Positions 34,779 through 46,828 of a stretch of DNA of 64,000 nucleotides are shown piece after piece (position 1 is the first letter of the stretch; each line of letters opens with the position of its first letter). The DNA comes from Metarhizium brunneum (taxonomy: Eukaryota; Ascomycota; Sordariomycetes; Hypocreales; Clavicipitaceae): contig NC_089424.1 of NCBI RefSeq assembly GCF_013426205.1, positions 3,782,001-3,846,000 on the forward strand. Reading direction: 5' to 3'. The notes below the pieces were generated by a model, which was not told where the DNA came from, searched no databases, and worked only from the letters and a program-made list of their open reading frames with translations. A program made the translations under genes and the position numbers.

Positions 34779-36572
34779 TTACTCGCCCTTCATTACGGGA
34801 TGCAAAAGCTCAGCAATGGCCAGCAGTTTCTCATCCTCAAATTTCCTCCCGGCAAGCTGCACCGATAGCGGTAAGCCGTGAAACGTCTCGGGATTATACA
34901 ATGCCTCCAACCTCGCATCTTCCTTGCTAAATGGCCTAAAGTCACTATACTTGTGGTCGATATTCTTATCCACAGTGAGACCCAGCGGGAGTGAAATGGC
35001 CGGCCAGTCAACCGAGTTGTAAATAGACGTGTACGTCGTGTCGTGCCACGTGTCCCACGGAAGCGCCGTGTTGGCCGCCGTGACGGAGAGCAGCGCGTCG
35101 AGAGGCCTCCCGCTACTATTCCACGCCGTGTCCATGGCCACAGTCAGATTGACAAGCCGGGTGTTGAGCTGGTATAATGTGTCCACACTGACGGGGAACC
35201 GCGGCGTATCAGGGACAAAGATGCCCGTGTCCCTCACAATCTTGGTGATGGGCTCTCTGGAGATCATTTCAGTCAATGTCTCGATGCCCTGGAAGATGAG
35301 AAACTCCTTGCATAGATCCCATACTTGGCTCATGTCCGGGGGAGTGAACTCGACCAGCTCGAAGCCCGCCGCGCGCAGACGACTTTGGGCCGTCTGGTAT
35401 CCGCGCAGCACTGGCGGGAAGAGATGCAGGTAGGTGTTGGGGCTCTCCACGTTCCATACGCCGATGCGAGGTTTTTCGGGCGCTGTGATGTTCATCCATG
35501 GGCTTGGGTACATGAATGGCGTCTGTGCCTCCCAGGGTTTGGCATCAGACACTACCTTGGCCGCGAGTCGAATGTCTCGGACAGAGTGGCCCATGAGGCC
35601 CATTCCGGCGACGGGACCGGTCATGGAAAGGCCTGATCTTCCGTCTGTGAAGACCTCACGGCCACCTGGGGGAAGACGGTAGCCGCTGGGTCGATAGCCG
35701 ACAACTCCATTTGCCATGGCGGGCATCCTCGAAGAACCGGCACCGTCAGACGCAACTCCCAGGAGTGTAGAGCCAGTGCCAAGGGCAGAGCCCTCTCCTC
35801 CGGTTGAGCCTCCGGCGCCAAAGGTGTTTCTGTGAGCATTCAACGTCCTTCCCCAGACGACGCTGTCCGAGTCAGCCGCCAGGACTGTCTGCGGAATATT
35901 TGTCTTGCCAATGATTACAGCTCCGGCATCAATCAGGATCTGTATAAGAGGCCCGTTTGATTCACGTGGATCAAAGGCCCAGCCAGTGATACCGCATGAA
36001 GTATCGAACCCTTTAAGATCCTCGGTATCTTTAATTGTCATGGGCAGTCCGTGAAGGGGGCCGACAGTTTTCCCCGTCTCGTTGAGAATACGGTCAAGTT
36101 CCTTTGCACGGTTGATTGCGTCGGCAATGTTCACTTCGGTCAGGAAGTTCGCAAGCGAGGTAGCTGCTGTGGCGCGCTTACAAAATGCCGTGACCAGCTT
36201 CTCTGCGGTGATTTCGCCAGAGGAGAGCCGCTGCAGCATTGTCGTAGCGTCGTATTTTTTGGTGTCGGTCCATTCAAGCTCTTCCGACGAAAGCAGGCCG
36301 CTGTTGATGACTTGATTGAGAGGGCTGAATGCGGTCGTATTAGGAGGAGCTTTGAGTTTCCATTCCTGGGGCAATAGGGCGTCCCTCTCTGCGCGTTTTC
36401 GTTTGACAATGTCCTCCCATCCCATGTTGCCGTCTGTATTATTCTGCAAACCGATGTTTTGTTGCATGGCGCTGGATGACAGTTGTCTGACTGAAACTTT
36501 CCAGGGACTCTTGGTTGCGAGAGAGCCGACGGCGGTGGCCGCAAGTATAAGCTCCAACACGAGAAGCTTCAT
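34779..36572 (-). CDS. Secreted amidase-signature family hydrolase
   Basis: A 597-residue intronless protein from the ATG at 36572 (MKLLVLELILAATAVGS, a good signal peptide; an ATG eight codons upstream would spoil it). The Ser-cisSer-Lys triad of the amidase signature family is visible: Lys181 in GLPMTIKDTEDL, cis-Ser256 in GAGGSTGGEGS, and the nucleophile Ser280 in SDGAGSSRMPA. A YRPSG segment follows. The second position of the usual GGSSGG is Thr here, which is tolerated. Family members hydrolyse amide or ester bonds; the substrate is unknown, and the length and secretion fit fungal extracellular amidases. It is divergent from the MFS gene at 37315 with 742 bases between starts, so co-regulation or import of released products is possible (inference). 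Confidence 0.88.
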   Translation of the reverse strand: MKLLVLELILAATAVGSLATKSPWKVSVRQLSSSAMQQNIGLQNNTDGNMGWEDIVKRKRAERDALLPQEWKLKAPPNTTAFSPLNQVINSGLLSSEELEWTDTKKYDATTMLQRLSSGEITAEKLVTAFCKRATAATSLANFLTEVNIADAINRAKELDRILNETGKTVGPLHGLPMTIKDTEDLKGFDTSCGITGWAFDPRESNGPLIQILIDAGAVIIGKTNIPQTVLAADSDSVVWGRTLNAHRNTFGAGGSTGGEGSALGTGSTLLGVASDGAGSSRMPAMANGVVGYRPSGYRLPPGGREVFTDGRSGLSMTGPVAGMGLMGHSVRDIRLAAKVVSDAKPWEAQTPFMYPSPWMNITAPEKPRIGVWNVESPNTYLHLFPPVLRGYQTAQSRLRAAGFELVEFTPPDMSQVWDLCKEFLIFQGIETLTEMISREPITKIVRDTGIFVPDTPRFPVSVDTLYQLNTRLVNLTVAMDTAWNSSGRPLDALLSVTAANTALPWDTWHDTTYTSIYNSVDWPAISLPLGLTVDKNIDHKYSDFRPFSKEDARLEALYNPETFHGLPLSVQLAGRKFEDEKLLAIAELLHPVMKGE

Positions 36573-37314
36573 GACGTAATAGGCGTTACGAAACAATAAA
36601 TGCTAAGCTTAGAATTAAAGCAATGAGAGTCGCGCTGGATTCAGGGCCTGAAACTCGACATGTCTCATTGACTTATCAAGATATTTATGTCTACTTGGGC
36701 CTTCATATAGAGATTTTTACATTGCTATAGACAGTACTATTACCTCGATGAGGTTTGTTGAGTTCATCCTGGTACGCGATCAACAGACGCTTCATAGCCC
36801 ACATATTACCCCGTGTTAACAGGAAACTTCCCGGGCCCGGTGTATTGTCCCTATGATCCCGAACGGGTTCTCATCTAATTGGCCAAGAAGGCGAACTAGA
36901 TTACGTGACATCGGGACCGCAGTCTGCCGAGAGCGAATTGAGACTCTGTCCGGCGGACTTGGCATGTTTGCATTATGCCAGGGCCGCCCCGCTGAATCAG
37001 GCCAGTTTCGGACACTTAATAAGGAGGTCTGGTATAATAAACCGCGACCGATTGCGAATACTAGTGTTTCACGTGGTTGGTCAAAGAGCATGCATTATTG
37101 CGGCTGCTACCTTCACCATCTTACCGATTTCCCCAGACAATGATGTCAAAACCCCATGGAGGACGATACGTTACGGGGTAAAGATGTTCGAATCTGAGAT
37201 GGCTCAACGTACATGACTTCGAAAATTGATTTATATCCAGGCTGGGGCTAGATGTACGCCGTCACATCTCCCAAAAACCGCCGTATAATCCAAACACTCT
37301 CGAATTCCTTCAGC
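36573..37314. promoter_or_regulatory. Divergent promoter region, amidase / MFS transporter
   Basis: 742 bases separate two divergently oriented starts. It has no convincing ORF. TATA-like AT-rich stretches occur near 36680-36720. No specific regulator site could be identified. Confidence 0.4.
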
Positions 37315-39207
37315 ATGTCAACCGAACATCATGACCCGCCGGGCACGGTATTGCTCAGCTCTGGTATGAACGACATGCCGTTTTCTATACGAACAGAGGG
37401 GCTGCGATGCTAACGACTCCCTCACAAAGAGCAATCCGGCTCCATCATCTACCAGCCACAGCCAAGTGACGACCCAGAAGACCCTCTGGTAAGTTTCCGT
37501 CCACTGATCCATGAAGCACGTTCTGGATTAAAGGCACGTGTCTAACCAGAAACTTCGTTGATAGAATTGGTCCGCACTTCGCAAGTGCGTAAACCTTGGG
37601 CTCGTTCTCAGCTATGTCCTCTTGACCTTTGTGGTCCTCGACATTCCCCCAGTGGCATATGGACAGCTCGTAGAAGACATAGGCATCACATTCCAGCTGT
37701 CAAATGTCGCTACGGCTCTCAACTTTGCGGGACTGGCAATCGGTGGCGTGCTCCTCATCCCCTTTACTTATCGCTACGGTCGCCGGCCCATTTACCTCAT
37801 CAGCATTGCTGTGCAACTCGCTGCGACTATATGGGCGGCCAGAATAACATCCAAGGGCGAGTACCTGGCCTCCAGCATGCTAGGCGGCCTGGGGGGCGCC
37901 ATCAGCGAAACGATTGTGCAAATCACCATTGTGGACTTGGTATTCGTTCACCAGTATGCCACCATGAATGGCGTATTTCTGGTCACCCAAGGCGTGGGCG
38001 CGTACCTGGGACCCGTGGCAGCCGGTTACATTGTACAATCCCAAGGATGGAGGTGGATGTGGTGGTGGTGCGTCATCTTCATTGCATCAACCCTTGTTCT
38101 CGTTCTGCTCTTCTTCGAAGAAACCACGTATGTTGCGGCGATTGACGGTGTTCCGGTCGCTGCGTCGCCAAAGGATGACACGGACGAATCCGTTAGAAAA
38201 GACTGGCAAGAGGTAAACACTCTTGCGAATACGGCATCGATCAGTACTACGCCGCCCAAGTCGGCATCGCGCCCTTTCAGAGGTCGCGGCGTGATGTCGT
38301 CGAAACCTCTGCGGAAACGGCTCGCACTCGTAACCCATACGGAAGGACCGATCAAACACCATTTCCTGGCTCCTTTTACAATCCTCTTTCAATTTCCCGC
38401 GGTGGCATATACGGCAGTAACCGTCGGCTCAGTCATGTCGTGGATGGCTGTGATAATATCTGTTGCGGCCACACGCATGATAGGCCCGCCTTACAACTTT
38501 GGCCCAAGTGCAATAGGGCTTATTAACCTGGCGCCGTTTGTTGGCCAGCTCATTTCTGGCCTGCTGGCTGCCCCGTTCAGCGATAAATGCATCGTGAAAA
38601 TGGCCAGACGAAACGGCGGGCTGTATGAGCCGGAAATGAGACTGTGGCTGGCCCTCCCGGGTGCTGTGCTTGTCTCTGCTGGTATTTTTATGTTTGGGAT
38701 TGGAATAGCTCATGTGAGATTTTTTTTGCCTTTCTTTTGTTCTCCTCCAACACGAAACTTTGTGCCTTGTCATTGACGCATGCTTTGCAGAATGCTCACT
38801 GGGGTGTTTTAACCACGGGCATAGCCATCTTTGCATCCGGCTTCACTCTCGCTCTCGATATCGCGCTTGCCTATCTCCAAGATTGTTATCCGAACGTATG
38901 TTACGCAAACTAGTTTCTTCATTGAGGTCCTATGATGCGGTTTTTAACGTCAAGCTAGATAATCGGTGACGCGCTTGTCATTGTCGTTTTTGCTCGGAAT
39001 GGCATCGCTGTCATCATCTTATTCTATCTAAGCCCATGGCTTGATAGCATGGGCCTGCAGAATATGTTTATCATGATTGGTGTATTGTCCTTTGTTATTT
39101 TGCTAGCCCCTCTTCCGCTATTGAGATGGGGGAAGCAGGCCCGCATCATGACGACGAAAAACTATCAATATCATTCTCTCCGACAGCCATCTCGTAGGGC
39201 TATGTAG
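37315..39207 (+). CDS. MFS transporter (DHA1-like)
   Basis: Five exons: 37315-37363, 37430-37488, 37565-38713, 38791-38895 and 38959-39207. They give a continuous 536-residue protein. All introns are GT..AG, and the first has a GCTAAC branch. The N-terminus is hydrophilic and ends in DDPEDPLNWS, the usual cue before TM1 in fungal DHA1 proteins. The loop between TM2 and TM3 has YRYGRRP, the MFS motif A. Twelve membrane segments can be counted, with a hydrophilic central loop of about 80 residues (SPKDDTDESVRKDW..). The end (YSLSPW..RWGKQAR) is basic and cytosolic. DHA1 members export drugs, polyamines or small metabolites; the substrate cannot be told. It is divergent from the amidase gene. 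Confidence 0.87.
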
Positions 39208-39655
39208 GATGAGTCTAGATGCCATGGATATTTGCCATGGATATTTGCCATGGATCTCCGTAATTTTCCGTATGTAGCTTGCATGCCGGTCTATGCTTCA
39301 GACCAAGAGTACCCCAAGAGCTCCGTGAGCTCTTGGCTCTTGCCCTGTTGTCTCATGCAACTCGACTGCTACGGCCCGTACGATAACGTTTATAGCGCCG
39401 TTGATTTATTAGGAAACATTTGAAGTTCAATGTTGTGTTTGGTTTGCACTCAAAGTTAAATTTTGCTCTCAAATTTCTTCCACAAAATAAAACATGTGTA
39501 ATGTGCCGCATTGAAAGATGACCCGTTGTGAACCAACTACTTTGACTCGCTAGGTTGTGGACATTGCAGCGCTTTTAGGAATCGAACCAAATTCCCTCAT
39601 AACCCCGAATATTGACAGGCCAAACATGCTTCGGTATTCCTATCAATTTAACACC
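39208..39655. other. Intergenic region, MFS and subtilase tails
   Basis: Convergent 3' ends. A 13-bp unit containing GCCATGGATATTT is repeated about three times at 39220-39256. There is no gene. Confidence 0.4.
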
Positions 39656-41977
39656 TCAAACGGCCTTTACCCAGTCAGATGGGATAATGTCTCTCGCATA
39701 GACAAGGTCGTCATAGTGATGATCGTCGCCAAGCCACTCATCCTCATTACCAAACTTGCTCAATTTCACCTTTTGCCCTCCTTCTGCACAAGTTGCCCCG
39801 AATCCAATGCCTAGAATAAAGTTAATAAGAATGCAACATTGACGTGATTCCACGGTGTAGTAAAAGGCTCATACCTTGGAGGAACCACTCGTCTGTTTTC
39901 CCTTTGTACCCTACATTGTCAAATATTTGCAGCTTCTTAATGTCTCGGAGATCCATCGTGTCACGGCCATAAATATCCTTGAGATCCATGGTACCCGATT
40001 TGAAGAAACCAGCGTCCAGGTTCTCTCCAACCGTAATCCTCTTACCGTCTCCGAGCTTAAAGGACAAAATGCCGTCGGCTCCCCCGAGCCACTTGTCACC
40101 CAATTGGAACCAGTACGTGATGTCCTTGACCTCGACGCAGGGCGGCTTCATGGTCCAGTCAGCGCGAGAAACACCCAACTTGGCAACAATTTGTTTGCTG
40201 TGGCCGGTGAATGGAAGCCACGAGGCATCGGGATGTTGGTACCAGGCGTTGAGCGAAATGTACTTTTCATCTGCAACCTCGAGACCTGGCTCAGCGCATT
40301 TGGCATGCAGTGTAACATCTGAGTTCACATGACAAGATTAGCTCATGTTCAAAAAGCAGTGAAATCTTGACTGGGACGCACCTTTGACCTTCCATTTGTC
40401 GTTGGTCAGCAGAGAAATCCACGGGCCCTTGGCGGTAAGACTAATGGAATTAATGCCGTCAATCTTGATTGTATCCGAGCCAAAGCTCGCCTTCATATCA
40501 ACAGGGACCCGCGTGTTGAACCCACGCGAGGCATCCGTCACAATGCTGAACTCGGCTTTGCCTGCGGGACCTTCCAAGATGGCGCCAATCTCATCATTTG
40601 TTCCAGCAAACATGTCGTCGGACAGGGCAATCCCGAATTCGAGCTGCTTGATCTCGGTGCAGAGCGGCTTTCGATTCGACGACAGCGTCGCACCATTGAA
40701 GGCCAGGCGGTTCGGCGTATTGGGGTGCTGGTTGATGATGGCGTTCTTGGTGGAAAGCTTGCGGATCCGATCACACAGCGGCTTGGTGCCGGTGATGCCC
40801 TCGAGCGAAGCGAGATATGCGGCGATGCCGACCACGTGTGGGCAGGCTTGGGAAGTGCCGCTCATTGTGAGCTCGCCGCCGCCGGTGCGCGTCGACACGA
40901 TATCTTGGCCGGGGGCGAAGATGTCAACTCGCGCGCCGAAGTTGGTAGCAAAGTCTGGCTGGCCGCCTCGTCCTTTGATGAAGAAGGGCTTGTCGTCCTT
41001 GTCCGTGCCGCCGACGACGCAGACGCTTGGGTCTGAGCCCGGGGAGTAGTTGCTGGCATCGTCGTTGAAGTTGCCGGCCGCGGCGCCAAAGAAGACGCCC
41101 GTCTTGACGAGAGCTGCGGCTGCGGCATTGAAGATGTTTGATTTCGCAGCTCCGGTGGACAGGTTGACCACGATGCCTTTGGGGCAGCGGCGCTTCTTCT
41201 GGTCATTGACTACAAAATCAATGCCCTGGATGATTCGTGACTCGTAGCCCTGATTGTTATTATCGAGGACCTTGACTCCGAAGATCCTGGTCTGCTTGGC
41301 TACGCCGTATGTCGTACTGCCGAGAATTCCTGCAACGTGCGTTCCGTGGCCATGGCCGTCGGTAGTTTCCCCTGGGACAAAGGACTTGATCTGTTTGGCA
41401 CGGCCCCCGAAATCCTGCACATGTGGTATATTAGCCTATGTCCAATACATATTCAGCTTTATTCAACCCACAGGATGAGTATCGTCAACACCAGTATCAA
41501 TAACATATGCACAGGTGCCTTCGCCAGCCGTCTCGTCATACACGTATTTATCGATGCCACGCTTCCTATTGGCAATGCGGCCCAAGTTCCAAGACGCCTT
41601 GGGTTGCTCAACAATACCAAATCCGTATACGTCACGATCTTGTTCAACATATTCAACCTAGGCAAATCTTAGCATCTGGCATATTCGTCCCTGCTGTCTT
41701 TCCTTACGTTTGGATCGTTGCGGACTAAATCGACCTCGGTCTCGCTCATAGCCTTGGTGAATCCCACGAAGATATCATTGTAGTCGACATGCTCATTTGC
41801 ATTGTCTAGTTGACTTAAAAGATTGTCACGGACAGACACGGGGGTGCCTTCCTTGAATTTCACGGTGTATCGACCGGGAACAAGTTTTCCTGGTCGTGGG
41901 GTTGTGGTGTAGCTGTCTGCTGGCAGCACAGCGCCTAGAACAAGAGGCAGAATGGCGAAGTAGGCGAGAGCATGCAT
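39656..41977 (-). CDS. Secreted subtilisin-like protease (S8, proteinase K-type) with C-terminal repeats
   Basis: Five exons on the minus strand: 41977-41708, 41657-41472, 41414-40382, 40318-39875 and 39810-39656, giving 695 residues. The signal peptide is MHALAYFAILPLVLGA. An inhibitor I9-type propeptide follows (GRYTVKFKEGTP). The catalytic triad is Asp144 (YVIDTGVD), His175 (GHGTHVAG) and Ser340 (MSGTSQACPHV), with the oxyanion Asn267 in GAAAGN. The catalytic domain ends near residue 395. A C-terminal extension of about 300 residues contains two related ~100-residue units. Each starts with KP-x-C-x-E and ends with a C-A-E motif (about 401-506 and 554-656). Ordinary proteinase K enzymes end at about 380-400 residues, so this is an extended form. 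It probably degrades extracellular protein. Confidence 0.9.
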
Positions 41978-43180
41978 CTTGGAACTGGATATAAACCATG
42001 TACCAATGAGGTCAGTTAACCAAGATGGACAAATAAAGATGCTAAGATATTGGAGAGAATTGGCAAGCTGTATTTATATTAGATGAATGTACGAGTTGTA
42101 AGCATCATTGACTATGAACTGGCTCTATCACGGAGTTTTCCAGAAACCTGCACACTCATCCCTTGCATGGCCAAGCTTTTCCAATCCATGTCTAAACATC
42201 CGCGGACATGCTCTTGCAGCCAGCCGCGTGGAGGGCTATAAGTTCCCTTACTATGCGTCAGGGGTGTGGGTCAATAAGCAGTTCAGAATGAGTTGTTCAA
42301 TATATTTATTGCTAGCCAATATTTGATAGAAACTTGGTACTAATATTATAATTATAGCCTCATTCTAGGGTACTTGTTGGGCCTTGTGGGACGATATGCA
42401 TGTTTGGAGCCCTTGCAGCACTGACGTGATGATGTCAGTCAATCTAATAGTAGCTCCGCCTTGTACAGGGGTTTGAAGCTTATCTTATGGAAGGATGCCA
42501 ACTATTAATACTCGGAAATTAAGATATACTAAGGTTGGTCTTATGTTAATTAGGTGCGTGAAAACGGCCCAGCCGTTTGTCGACTGCCGGGTACAAGGCA
42601 ACAAATGCCGACGGGGTCAGGTCAATGCATTTGACTGTTGGAAACTTCTAGTGTCAGGGTTGTTTGGTAAGTAGCTGGCCAGGTTTCTAGGGCAGAATAC
42701 AGACTGCAACTGCGGGAGGATTGCTATCCCTGTCCCATTGTTCCAGAGGAATTTTCAACGTACTTTTGCCCACAAGGTCCCAAGGGCATCTCCTCACGCA
42801 ATGGTTTGGAGCAGTGGTAAATTTTGTAGCTGAGTTCTTGCCAACATGGCCTTTTCCAACCAGTATGTGAGACGTCGGGTCGGCCAATATTGAGCGGTAT
42901 TTGCTAACTTGGTGCGCATGAGGCTCACCACAGGGTGACGAATATAGTTCATGTGCATTCAAATGGCATGTGAAAGTAGCATGGCTCAATATTTTAAGCC
43001 GCGATTGCCGTGCGGGATGGAATGACATGGATGGGTTGAGTCCCGCGGGGCGAATCCGCAAAACATATTACCAGTATGCCATAGTGATTGTCGGCATATA
43101 CGGGATGGATACCCTGGCCTCTTTTATATATCCACACGTCTCGAATCCACCATGTCATGAAATCAGCTAACTATGTGTTC
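41978..43180. other. Intergenic region
   Basis: No convincing gene. A 124-residue minus-strand frame at 42687-43061 has four cysteines but no signal peptide, homology cue or start context, so it is not called. Confidence 0.4.
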
Positions 43181-43189
43181 ATGAATCTA

Positions 43190-44080
43190 GGGCTTGAGTG
43201 CGCAAAGACTTCTCAAATGCCTAGGTACCATGAGAGATGTCCTTGTCAGCGATAGTTTTCACTGTCTCAGGCAACACGTCCACCTCAGGCACAAGATAAC
43301 GCCGAGACACTTATAGGTGCAAGCATTCAACTTATTGAAGAACTTTGTAGCGGCATTGACACCATGCTCTCCGGTAGGATACACTGAGTCAGACATGTCC
43401 ATTTCACGCATAAATTATAGGCACATCAATCAATACTAATATACTCAAACTCATTATTTCCCCAATAGCCTGCATATTTTCTGGCCCAACACTGCTTACC
43501 AATTGCCCTTCATAAACTAAAATAGGTGACGCTCCATCAACATCCATCTCCAAAGGGCCGACTATAGTCCAGCAACAACCGCACTCCTTTCGCGTTCCAC
43601 ATACTAACCAATGTTTCAGTGGCCCATTTTATCTTTCAGAAAGGCGGTATGCCAGGGTGTCAGCTAGAATATTAGGTAGGCTATCTAGATCGTGGGCTGG
43701 CTAGTAACGCGTAGCGTAGTCTGCTGGCTCATTTTGAGCATAGCTTTTAGAAAAGCGACTGATCGTTTTCAGTTCGCTCTGGAATTACTAGGTCAGGCTT
43801 AATAAAATGATAGGTATAAGCTATAGGTACACTAGCACGCTCTTTCATCACGCTAAATAGGGTCGCATCTTTAGATCACGTATACGCAGCGATTCTAAGT
43901 ATTCCTAAACCGAGAAGTGGGCAATACACACGGTTGTTTCTCCGGCGTCGAGATTCACATCCAATCCAGTAAAGTATGGACAAATATCACTGATGGCGTG
44001 AACATCCTTAAGTCAATATGTTTCGGGTCAAACATCAGAGCTACCCAACAACTGTCACAGGAATTTTTCCTTTTTGATCC
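43190..44080 (-). pseudogene. Relic of an NLR-type NACHT/ankyrin gene (C-terminal half)
   Basis: Minus-strand readings give, in order, ISDICPYFTGLDVN and TVCIAHFSV*EYLESLRIR near 43990-43880, then VLVYL near 43820, then ankyrin-like NAKGVRLLLDYSRP near 43590 and SPILVYEGQLVSSVGPENM near 43540. The CPYLTGL ... HFSVKEYLES segment is characteristic of the region between the NACHT and ankyrin parts of fungal NLR-type proteins. The TAG at 43905-43907 and several frame changes break it. The NACHT domain itself is absent, so only the C-terminal portion survives. It lies just downstream of the SnoaL-like gene. Confidence 0.45.
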
Positions 44081-44285
44081 ATGTATTGTTTCCTAAGACC
44101 AATGCAGCCTTTTAGTGTCCTTCATCAACATGCCGCGAGTTCCAAATCACACCCCCTCCCTTTCTAACGCGTAACCGACGACAGTGACCGTGCAGTTACA
44201 ACATCTTTCGCTGGCTGAGAAGTCTGCGAGCCTGTGCCTGTGATTCTTTCCATTAAGAAAGTCTGGCACGGACATTCCAACAACT

Positions 44286-44925
44286 CTAGATCTTGATCTC
44301 GGTAATTCCCTCCAGGTACAACTCTCTAATGTAATCTTGCGCCGAGTCTACCTGCTTAATCTTGAACGTGCATTCATCCAGGTAGAGCCAGTCTGTACCA
44401 TTGAAGGTAATGTCCGTTCCCTCTGGTTTGTTGCTGGATTGCAACATCACAACCGTCATTAGCCAATGCTCTTTGCTTTATTCCATTCACTCTACTTCGC
44501 GCAGCGAGTGAGAGCCCGGGAAGTACTCACATAGGAATAAGCATCTTGTCGCGTGGTCCAACTGTTGCATTGAGGGCCCATCGGATAACAACATTGTACC
44601 CGTCAAAAGCCAGATTACGAATGTCAAATTTATAATGATTCCAGCCAAAGCGGGCCAGCCTCATAAACTCGATGAACTCGGCAGAGGAACCCACCGGCAA
44701 GTCTTCGGAGCCACCGGGACCAGGCAGTCGGTCCTGGTATAAGACCACGTCAGGGGCGAATGTCCTGTTTTCGAGACTGAAGTCTCCATTCCAAATATCG
44801 ACGTAACTGGCAGCTACTATTGTCTGGGACTCAGCGTTGGGTTTAAAGTTGCCTCCAGGACAAGAAGATGCGGAAGCAAGGGATGCGATTGCACCCGCTG
44901 CCCAGAAAATAGTTGAGGCGATCAT
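44286..44925 (-). CDS. Secreted SnoaL/NTF2-like protein
   Basis: Two exons (44925-44531 and 44433-44286) separated by a 97-nt GT..AG intron give 180 residues. The signal peptide is MIASTIFWAAGAIASLASAS. The body has the look of an NTF2-like/SnoaL cone fold: IVAASYVDIWNGDFS, then FAPDVVLYQDRLPGPGGS, then IEFMRLARFGWNHYKFDIRNL and VVIRWALNAT, ending in a strand-rich exon 2 (GTDITFNGTDWLYL). Such secreted proteins are common in fungi and their role is generally unknown. No catalytic residue can be assigned. The call rests on fold-like patterning rather than a diagnostic motif. Confidence 0.7.
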
Positions 44926-46405
44926 GTTGTGCGGGCTTTAGGTTTTGGAGAAGGGGAGAATCGTCGACGCTTTTCTGCGAAGGAGTATGCAGTGCGAATT
45001 ATGTCTTGGGACGTAGAAAGTATCCCCATTCTAGTTGGGATCGTGTAGATTTATACACTTGCATCCATATTGGGCCTCGAGGTCAGTTCCCTCTACTAAG
45101 CTCACCGCTGCTCGTCTCTTAGGCACGAAGAAACTGCGCCGTGTGCTGCGCCATAGCAACTTCACGACGTGTCATGTCGAGAAACGTTTGTTGGTTCTAA
45201 TTTAAGCCGTTACTCAGCAACTCGCGTTGGCTCTCAGCAGAGCGAAGTGAAGCGAGCCGCGCATTTAGAACAGCAAAGACAATCTTACGTGCCGTCCGGG
45301 CCACCTTGTGAACTGACCATACGCCACTCAGCACTTGGAAACAACGCATTAATTGATCGGTGTTGAGTACTCGCAACTCCGAACAAGTCCGTGATTGTGA
45401 CCGCTCTTTGCGAGGCATAATTCGATTGGAAAAGGTAGAGCTCGTGTCAAGTTGAGATTATGTGCCCCCTCGCCAAACAGCTTGCGGCATAATTCTGGCG
45501 GGTAGGCCTACATCGGCATGTGCTCCTCTACTACCTACATAGGTAGGTAGTTTTCCCGTGTCACTAGTCTGTAATCGCCGATGAGCAATTTTCATCGTTT
45601 GACAATGGAATACCAAGTCGTGCTTCTTAGACCTGGCCGATCCTGAAGCTTGCAGCCAGCGTCGGACACAACACCAGCGACTGGTGATGTAACCAAGTAG
45701 ACTTGACGAAGAAGTTGAATGGGCTGTTCTAATCACCGTTGTCAAAGATTGCCGTCGCTCTCTTTATGCGCTCTGACTGAATCGCGCCGAGTATGGTTTC
45801 CTCCTGGCGCTGAGACCTTCGTCCGCGGCCATGCCTCTCGTTGGTTGCTCTTTTGCGCATGGTCGATTGGGAACTGACAGACTACAAACGCCCCGAGCAA
45901 AAGCAATGCTACCTTATAACCAGGATGGCGACAGATGCTGCATAACCTGGTCTTGGAATGAAGCCAATAAAGGGCGCCGAATCTCAAATATAGGCCCTTT
46001 GTAACACCGCCAGATGCTCAAATTGTTGCAACCGCAGGCAGGAACAAAGAAACATGCACATTTCCCCGCCGATTGGTGCTTCAGCGTTTTGTGTACATCA
46101 TGAAAACCCCAATCTGGTTTATGATTCCCAGCACGTAAGCCAACGATTTGGAGATCGTGTTTGAACTTGGGAGCTTGTATCGTGGCAAGTTTGCAAAAGA
46201 GCGCCTGTTGCACTATATATCCGTCAAGATACTGGTCACTAGCACTCGTGAACCGCTGTACATGAGGCAATCGCCTCTCCGTGGTACATGAAGGCCACGC
46301 AATATTTCGGCACGGGCCGACCCTCGAACCTGACGATAGTTACACAAGCGCTCGAGACCTAGTTGGGCCTTGGGTTTTCAGGTTCGAAAGCTCACTGCCG
46401 CTTTG
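44926..46405. other. Intergenic region
   Basis: About 1.5 kb without a supportable gene. A small palindromic ACCTACATAGGTAGGTAG occurs at about 45534. Open frames look random. Confidence 0.4.
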
Positions 46406-46645
46406 TATCCCTTTGGGTGTTCGAAGGTGCCGATTGCGTACCGGGCCCGCTTTGTCTGAGATACCTAGTAGATACCTGGTTTAGTGCGTATAAATATGTA
46501 TCTTTTTGTATACATAAAGATAAATAGTACTTATATCTTTATATAAATATCCTAATATATTAATGTATCTCTTATATTAAGATTTTCAATTGGTTGACAT
46601 CCTTCTTCGGTACAAAATCGGCACCTTCGAACACCCAAAGGGATA
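46406..46645. mobile_element. Miniature inverted-repeat element (TA-flanked)
   Basis: A perfect 30-bp inverted repeat (46406-46435 and 46616-46645, TATCCCTTTGGGTGTTCGAA.. and its complement) surrounds a 180-bp AT-rich core. The outermost bases are TA on both sides, so a TA target duplication with 28-bp TIRs fits a Tc1/mariner-type MITE. The core holds no ORF and looks RIP-affected. A long hairpin with a regulatory role is the alternative. Confidence 0.65.
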
Positions 46646-46828
46646 AATGAAGGGTCTTCCGCCTCGAGGGCCTTGATAGAAAGCCAGGACCGTGGATATT
46701 AAAGCAAGTTGTTAGATCGCATATCCAATATAGTACAGTCTAGCGAAGTAAGCTGTGTCGCCCTCGAGATGATTATCTTCAAAGAGTCAATCTAACTTTC
46801 GCAGTTCCACCAAGATCAATCAGCAACA

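Noticed and set aside
42687..43061. 124-residue minus-strand frame
   Set aside because: No signal peptide, domain or splice context; several cysteines alone are not enough.
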